Positions 59,595 through 64,000 of a DNA stretch of 64,000 bases are shown in pieces. Each line of letters starts with the position of its first letter. The stretch's first letter is position 1. The position numbers and the translations under genes were made by a program. Source of the DNA: Microbacterium sp. LCT-H2 (GTDB lineage Bacteria > Actinomycetota > Actinomycetes > Actinomycetales > Microbacteriaceae); the NCBI RefSeq assembly GCF_001866135.1, contig NZ_MODW01000001.1, positions 186,001-250,000 of the forward strand, read 5' to 3'. Under the pieces are notes generated by a model. It had not been told where the DNA came from, did no database searches, and saw only the letters and a list, made by a program, of their open reading frames with translations.

Positions 59595-61310
59595 TCAGGA
59601 CGCGATGTTGAGCTCGTTGCCGGGGATCGAGGCGAGGAGGCGGCGCGTGTAGGGGTCGCGGGGGTTCGTGAAGATCTCCTCCGACGACGCAGCCTCCACG
59701 AGCTTCCCGTCCTTCATCACGCACACGTAGTCGCTGATGAGCCGCACCACCGCGAGGTCGTGCGAGATGAACAGGTAGCTCAGCCCGTACTCGCGCTGCA
59801 GGTCGCCCAGCAGCCGCAGGATCTGGTCCTGCACGAGCACGTCGAGCGCCGACACGGGCTCGTCGCACACGATCAGATCCGGCGACAGGGCCAGCGCCCG
59901 CGCGATCGCGACACGCTGCCGCTGACCGCCGGAGAGCTCGGACGGGTAGCGCCGCAGCATCGACTGCGGCAGCGCGACGTCGTCCAGGAGCTGTCGCACG
60001 CGCGTGCGCCGGTCCGCCCCGCTCCCCCGCTTGTAGAACTCCAGCGGCTCCGCGATCAGACGCTCGATCGTGAACATGGGGTTCAGGCTGGAGTACGGAT
60101 CCTGGAAGATCGGCTGCACCCGCTGCCGGAAGTCCTTCGTCTCCGCGCGGCTCAGTGTCGAGATGTCCTTGCCCTCGTAGCGGATGAGGCCGCTCGTGGG
60201 CTCGATGACCTTGAGCAGCATGCGCGCGGTCGTGGTCTTGCCCGATCCGGACTCCCCCACGATCGCGACGGTCTCCCCGCGCGGGATCGCGAGCGAGACG
60301 TCGTCGACGGCGACGAAGTCCTCGTGCTTGCCGCGCACCGGGTACACCTTCGTGAGGTTCTCGATCTCGACGATGTTGCCCTTCGACGAGCTCAGGGACC
60401 CCGGGGCCGACTGCGACGCTGAGCCTGTCGAAGCGCCGCGGACGAAGGCCTCGGGGCGCAGCCGTGCCACCGCCACCGAGGGCGCCGCCTTCACGAGCGA
60501 CTGGGTGTACGGATGCTGCGGATCCTCGAGGATCTGCCGCGCGGGGCCCTGCTCCACGACCTTGCCTCGGTGCATCACGATCACCCGCTCGGCGCGTTCC
60601 GCCGCGAGCCCGAGGTCGTGCGTGATGAGGAGCACGGCCGTGCCCAGCTCCCTCGTCATCTCGCCGATCTGGTCGAGGATGGTCTGCTGCACCGTCACGT
60701 CCAGGGCGCTGGTGGGCTCGTCCGCGATGAGCAGCCGCGGCTTGCACGCCAGCCCGATGGCGATGAGCGCCCGCTGCCGCATGCCCCCGGAGAACTCGTG
60801 CGGATACTGCTTGGCCCGGCGCTCCGGATCCGGAAGACCGGCGGCGGTCAGCGCCTCGACGACCTTGGCCTGCACGTTCTGCCGGGTGGCGAGGCCGTGG
60901 GCGAGTAGCGTCTCGGCGACCTGGGTGCCGATCTTCGCGACCGGGTTGAGGTTCGACATGGGGTCCTGCGGCACGAGGCCGATGTCCCGTCCGCGGATCG
61001 TTCGCAACTCGCTCTCGGAGGCGCGGGAGATGTCCCGCCCGTCGAGCTTGATGCTGCCGGCGGCCACCTTCCCTCCGCCCGCGAGCAGCCCGATGATCGC
61101 CATCGCGGTGGTCGACTTGCCGGAACCGGACTCGCCGACGATCGCCACGGTCTCCCCGGGGCGGATCTCGAGGTCGACGCCCTCGACGGCGTGCACGACG
61201 CCGTCCATGGTGGCGAAGTCCACCGCCAGGCCCTCGACCGACAGCAGGGGCTCGTCCGCCATGCCGTTCTCCTTCGCGGCGCGCACGGCGCCCTCGTCGC
61301 GGATGTTCAT
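59595..61310 (-). CDS. Dipeptide/oligopeptide ABC transporter, double ATP-binding protein
   Basis: 571 residues with two complete ABC cassettes, a DppD-DppF-type fusion: Walker A GESGSGKST (59-67) and GESGSGKTT (352-360), LSGG-type signatures FSGGMRQRA and LSGGQRQRV, and Walker B LLIADEPTSALD and LIVCDEPVSALD. The linker around residues 293-311 is encoded by a palindromic repeat. ATG 61310 overlaps the permease stop; an alternative ATG at 61262 has a better ribosome site (GAAGGAGAA). It powers import through the two permeases. Confidence 0.94.
   Translation of the reverse strand: MNIRDEGAVRAAKENGMADEPLLSVEGLAVDFATMDGVVHAVEGVDLEIRPGETVAIVGESGSGKSTTAMAIIGLLAGGGKVAAGSIKLDGRDISRASESELRTIRGRDIGLVPQDPMSNLNPVAKIGTQVAETLLAHGLATRQNVQAKVVEALTAAGLPDPERRAKQYPHEFSGGMRQRALIAIGLACKPRLLIADEPTSALDVTVQQTILDQIGEMTRELGTAVLLITHDLGLAAERAERVIVMHRGKVVEQGPARQILEDPQHPYTQSLVKAAPSVAVARLRPEAFVRGASTGSASQSAPGSLSSSKGNIVEIENLTKVYPVRGKHEDFVAVDDVSLAIPRGETVAIVGESGSGKTTTARMLLKVIEPTSGLIRYEGKDISTLSRAETKDFRQRVQPIFQDPYSSLNPMFTIERLIAEPLEFYKRGSGADRRTRVRQLLDDVALPQSMLRRYPSELSGGQRQRVAIARALALSPDLIVCDEPVSALDVLVQDQILRLLGDLQREYGLSYLFISHDLAVVRLISDYVCVMKDGKLVEAASSEEIFTNPRDPYTRRLLASIPGNELNIAS
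60381..60433. repeat. Dispersed palindromic repeat inside the ABC ATPase gene
   Basis: CTTCGACGAGCTCAG (60381-60395) and CTGAGCCTGTCGAAG (60419-60433) are inverse copies with two mismatches, 23 bases apart. The element is in frame and encodes ASTGSASQSAPGSLSSSK between the two nucleotide-binding domains. Its arms match the repeat between rpoB and rpoC. Confidence 0.8.
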
Positions 61311-62272
61311 CGTGCCCTCGTCCTCGGGTCCATGGCTTCGCGCAGGGCCTCACCGAGCAGGGTGAAGCCGAGCGCGGTGACGGCGATGCAGATGCCGGGG
61401 AGGAACGCCAGCCACGGGGCGATCGCCAGCTCCGCCTGCGCGTACGTGAGCATGCGGCCCCATTCGGCCGTCGCGGGGCCGCCGCCGCCGAGGCCGAGGA
61501 ACGACAGCGCCGCCGCATCGATCACGGCGGTGGCCAGGGTCAGGGTGCCCTGCACGATCACGGGCCCGATCGCGTTCGGGAGGACGTGCGACATCGTGAT
61601 CCGGCCGCGGCCGAGACCGAGGGTCTGCGCCGAGAGCACGTAGTCGCTGGAGCGCTGCTGGAGCATGGACGCCCGCAGCAGGCGCGCGAAGATCGGCACC
61701 TGGGAGGCCCCGATGGCGATCATCACGGCGTACGGCGTCTGTCCGAGGATCGCGGCGATCGACACCGCCAGCAGGAGGTTCGGCACCGAGAGGATGATGT
61801 CGACGACGCGCATGATGACCGTGTCGACCCAGCCGCCGAACGTGCCGGCGAGGAGTCCGAGGATCATGCCGCCGACGAGGCCCATCGCGGTGGAGACGAC
61901 GCCGATCAGCAGCGACGCCTGCGCGCCCCAGATGAGCTTCGACAGCACGTCGCCGCCGAACCGGTCCAGACCGAGCGGGAACTGCGGCAGCTCCCCCGGG
62001 CCGGGGATGTGCGTGGGCGTGATCTCCTTCGCCCCCGGGAGCGCGGTCTCGGGGTACGGAGCGAGGACCGGCGCGAGCACCGCGACGAGCAGGAAGAGGA
62101 GCACGATGACCGCGCCGATCCACGCCGTCGGATTGTGCCGGAGCCGTCGGAAGACGTCGCGCCAGAAGCCGCCGCCGCCGTCCTTGAGGTCGGCCTGGGC
62201 GATCGCGACGGTGTCGATGCTCCCGCCGCTCTCGGCGGACGGGCCCTGTGCGGGTGGGAGGGCGATGCTCAT
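61307..62272 (-). CDS. Dipeptide/oligopeptide ABC transporter permease (DppC-type)
   Basis: 321 residues with six membrane segments. The N-terminal cytoplasmic extension and first helix are followed by a periplasmic loop (HIPGPGELPQFPLGLDRFGG), and the EAA-type coupling loop is GRGRITMSHVLPNAIGPVIV. This layout is the OppC/DppC type. ATGA-type overlap with the ATPase gene; 34 bp after the other permease gene. Confidence 0.94.
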   Translation of the reverse strand: MSIALPPAQGPSAESGGSIDTVAIAQADLKDGGGGFWRDVFRRLRHNPTAWIGAVIVLLFLLVAVLAPVLAPYPETALPGAKEITPTHIPGPGELPQFPLGLDRFGGDVLSKLIWGAQASLLIGVVSTAMGLVGGMILGLLAGTFGGWVDTVIMRVVDIILSVPNLLLAVSIAAILGQTPYAVMIAIGASQVPIFARLLRASMLQQRSSDYVLSAQTLGLGRGRITMSHVLPNAIGPVIVQGTLTLATAVIDAAALSFLGLGGGGPATAEWGRMLTYAQAELAIAPWLAFLPGICIAVTALGFTLLGEALREAMDPRTRAR

Positions 62273-62306
62273 GCGAGCGCCTCCTTTCGGATGAGGGAGG
62301 AGGACA

Positions 62307-63311
62307 TCACTGCACCCTCACTCTCGGATCGATGAAGCTGTACGACACGTCCACGGCCAGGTTGATGAGGGCGTAGGCGATCGCGATGAAGATGATGAAC
62401 CCCTGCAGCACCGGGAAGTCGCGCGTGAAGATGGCCCGCGCGAGGAACGACCCGATGCCGGGGAAGGCGAAGACCGTCTCGGTGAGCACCGCCCCGGAGA
62501 TGAGCAGTCCGGTCTGCAGACCGATCGTCGTGATGACCGGCAGCATGGCGTTCCGGAGGATGAACCGGCTGCGCAGCGTCGCCGAGCCCACGCCCTTGGC
62601 CCGCCCCGTCCGCACGTAGTCGGCGTTCTGCACCTCCAGCACGCTCGCCCTGGTGATGCGGACGATGATCGCGAGCGGGATGGTGCCGAGGGCGAGCGCC
62701 GGGAGGATCAGATGGAGGATCGCATCCCACGCGGCGTCGAACTCCCCCGTGATGATGCCGTCCCAGACGTAGAAGCCGGTGGGATGGGTCGCATCGATCC
62801 GGGGATCCTGCCGGCCGTCCGAGGGCAGCCACCCCAGCTGGACGGCGAAGACGTACTTGAGGATGAAGGCCAGGAAGAAGACCGGGATCGTGATGCCGAT
62901 GAGGCTCAGCACGACCGACGCGTGATCGGTGAACTTGCCGTGGCGACGGGCAGCCCAGTACCCGAGCGGGATGCCGACGCCGATCGCGAAGATGAGCGCC
63001 GCGACGCTCAGCTCGATCGTCGCGGGGAAACGGCGGAGGAACTCCTCCGTGACCGGCCGGTTGGTCTGGATGGACGTGCCGAAGTCGCCCTGCAGCAGCC
63101 GGGTGACCCAGATGAAGTACTGCTCGATGAGGGGCTTGTTGAAGCCGTAGAGCTCGTTGACCCTGGCGATGGCCTCCGGGGTGGCCTTCTCGCCGAGGAG
63201 GGCGACCGCGGGGCCGCCGGGGAGGGCCCTGACCCAGGCGAACAGCAGGATGCTGAGCCCGAACAGGGTGGGGATGAGGAACAGCAGTCGCCTGCCGATG
63301 GTGCGCAGCAC
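62307..63311 (-). CDS. Dipeptide/oligopeptide ABC transporter permease (DppB-type)
   Basis: 334 residues with six membrane segments. It starts MLRTIGRRLLFLIPTLFGLS, the N-terminal helix of DppB/OppB, has GDFGTSIQTNRPV in the periplasmic loop and RTGRAKGVGSATLRSRFILR as coupling loop. It partners the DppC-type permease. An 83-bp gap with a hairpin separates it from the binding-protein gene. Confidence 0.94.
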   Translation of the reverse strand: MLRTIGRRLLFLIPTLFGLSILLFAWVRALPGGPAVALLGEKATPEAIARVNELYGFNKPLIEQYFIWVTRLLQGDFGTSIQTNRPVTEEFLRRFPATIELSVAALIFAIGVGIPLGYWAARRHGKFTDHASVVLSLIGITIPVFFLAFILKYVFAVQLGWLPSDGRQDPRIDATHPTGFYVWDGIITGEFDAAWDAILHLILPALALGTIPLAIIVRITRASVLEVQNADYVRTGRAKGVGSATLRSRFILRNAMLPVITTIGLQTGLLISGAVLTETVFAFPGIGSFLARAIFTRDFPVLQGFIIFIAIAYALINLAVDVSYSFIDPRVRVQ

Positions 63312-63342
63312 AGAGTTCTCCGTCGATCAGAAGGTACGCCGT

Positions 63343-63372
63343 GCCCCGGTCCCGCGAGAGCGGAACCGGGGC
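63343..63372 (-). terminator. Hairpin between binding-protein and permease genes
   Basis: Stem GCCCCGGT ... ACCGGGGC with inner CCGC-GAGA-GCGG. In solute-binding-protein operons such a hairpin typically attenuates transcription so that binding protein exceeds membrane subunits. Confidence 0.7.
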
Positions 63373-63394
63373 TCGGCATATCAAATGGTCAGGC

Positions 63395-64000
63395 CTACTT
63401 CGTGAGGACGATGTCCGTGAAGACCTCGTCGTTCACCGGGCTGGCGGGGTAGCTCTCGACGCGCGGGTCGAAGGCGAGCGTCGGCGCGGGGTGAGCGAGC
63501 GGGACGCCGGGGATGAACTCCGCGACCATCTCGTTGATGTCCTCGTAGAGCGCCGTCTGGTCGTCGAGGTTGGAGACCCCGCGCGCCTCGGTCAGCGCCT
63601 GGAACAGCTCCGGGTTGTCGAAGCCCCACTCGGAGCTCTTCTGTCCGAAGAACACGCCGACGAAGTTGTCGGTGTCGTTGTAGTCGCCGGTCCAGCCGAG
63701 CAGGTGGATGCCGTGGTCGGAAGTGCCGGTGGTGCGGTCGAGGTACTCGACCCACTCCTCGGAGACCGGGGTGGTCTCCACGCCGACCTCGGAGAGCTGC
63801 GACGACAGGACGGTGTAGATCTGCTCGGGGTCCGGCATGTACGGACGCGAGACGTTGACCGGGTAGTTGAAGTCCAGCGCCAGCGGGTTCGCCTCGTCGT
63901 AGCCGGCCTCCGCGAGCAGCTCCTTGGCCTTCTCCGGGTCGTAGTCGTAGGTCGTGACCTCGTCGTTGTAGCCGTTGACCACCGGCGGGACGAACTGCGT
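63395..64000 (-). CDS. ABC transporter solute-binding protein family 5, N-terminus beyond window
   Basis: The last 201 residues of an extracytoplasmic peptide-type binding protein: YDYDPEKAKELLAEAGYDEA, VSRPYMPDPEQIYTVLSSQL, HLLGWTGDYNDTDNFVGVFF and VPLAHPAPTLAFDPRVESYP are typical of SBP_bac_5 (DppA/OppA). The frame is open at the window edge. It would be the first gene of the importer operon; ligand unknown. Confidence 0.92.
   Translation of the reverse strand, partial: TQFVPPVVNGYNDEVTTYDYDPEKAKELLAEAGYDEANPLALDFNYPVNVSRPYMPDPEQIYTVLSSQLSEVGVETTPVSEEWVEYLDRTTGTSDHGIHLLGWTGDYNDTDNFVGVFFGQKSSEWGFDNPELFQALTEARGVSNLDDQTALYEDINEMVAEFIPGVPLAHPAPTLAFDPRVESYPASPVNDEVFTDIVLTK

Overview
The window looks like chromosomal DNA of a high-GC, motile actinobacterium, most likely Microbacterium or a close relative in the Microbacteriaceae. 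This rests on very high GC, dense ATGA/GTGA gene overlaps, many GTG and TTG starts, a flbD-to-csrA flagellar run, and clustered Asp23/Gls24 envelope-stress genes. The genus is inferred from gene content only; I could not run a database search.

Layout: (1) 1-10.5 kb. A truncated M23 peptidoglycan peptidase diverges from a tightly overlapped flagellar operon: flbD, motA, motB, fliM, fliN, fliO, fliP, fliQ, fliR, flhB, flhA, csrA. It encodes the stator, the switch/C-ring, the export gate and a post-transcriptional regulator. (2) 10.5-16.2 kb, minus strand. The operon acpS-alr-tsaE-response regulator is followed by a sensor kinase and a membrane protein with a degenerate GGDEF-like domain. (3) 16.3-24.3 kb. 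Housekeeping genes: glmS, coaA, a Ppx/GppA phosphatase, glmM, rpsI, rplM, an EEP-family phosphodiesterase and truA. glmS and glmM together feed UDP-GlcNAc and so cell-wall synthesis. (4) 24.3-34.7 kb. An APC permease; a HxlR regulator divergent from an NmrA-type quinone reductase; an ECF-type sigma factor operon with two Asp23-like proteins; an AmaP/Asp23/CsbD envelope-stress operon; a TetR-MFS efflux pair; and two unknown genes.

(5) 34.8-44.35 kb is a genomic island inserted in a tRNA-Met(CAT) gene. The 3' part of the tRNA and its terminator are duplicated at the two ends. The island carries a complete type I restriction-modification system (hsdM-hsdS-hsdR, overlapping), a YgjP-type metallopeptidase, an unknown gene at the operon head, and a decayed pair of small genes (a frameshifted ORF and a metallophosphoesterase with an internal deletion). 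It has no recognisable integrase. Paired CCGGCAC motifs occur near both ends with identical spacing.

(6) 44.3-51.8 kb. tRNA-Met, tRNA-Thr, an M23 peptidase, inositol monophosphatase, a proline-rich membrane protein, enoyl-CoA hydratase and an FBP-domain protein, then a solitary Mrr-type restriction endonuclease beside tRNA-Tyr and a PfkB sugar kinase. (7) 51.8-59.5 kb. rpoB-rpoC with a clear promoter and strong terminators. A dispersed palindromic repeat lies between the two genes. (8) 59.6-64 kb. An oligopeptide/nickel-type ABC importer: solute-binding protein (cut by the window end), two permeases and a double ATPase whose inter-domain linker is encoded by a copy of the same kind of repeat.

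The most unusual material is the integrase-less R-M island with its decayed cargo, the ECF sigma factor overlapped with an Asp23 protein whose N-terminus resembles an anti-sigma factor, and the repeat domesticated into a protein linker.
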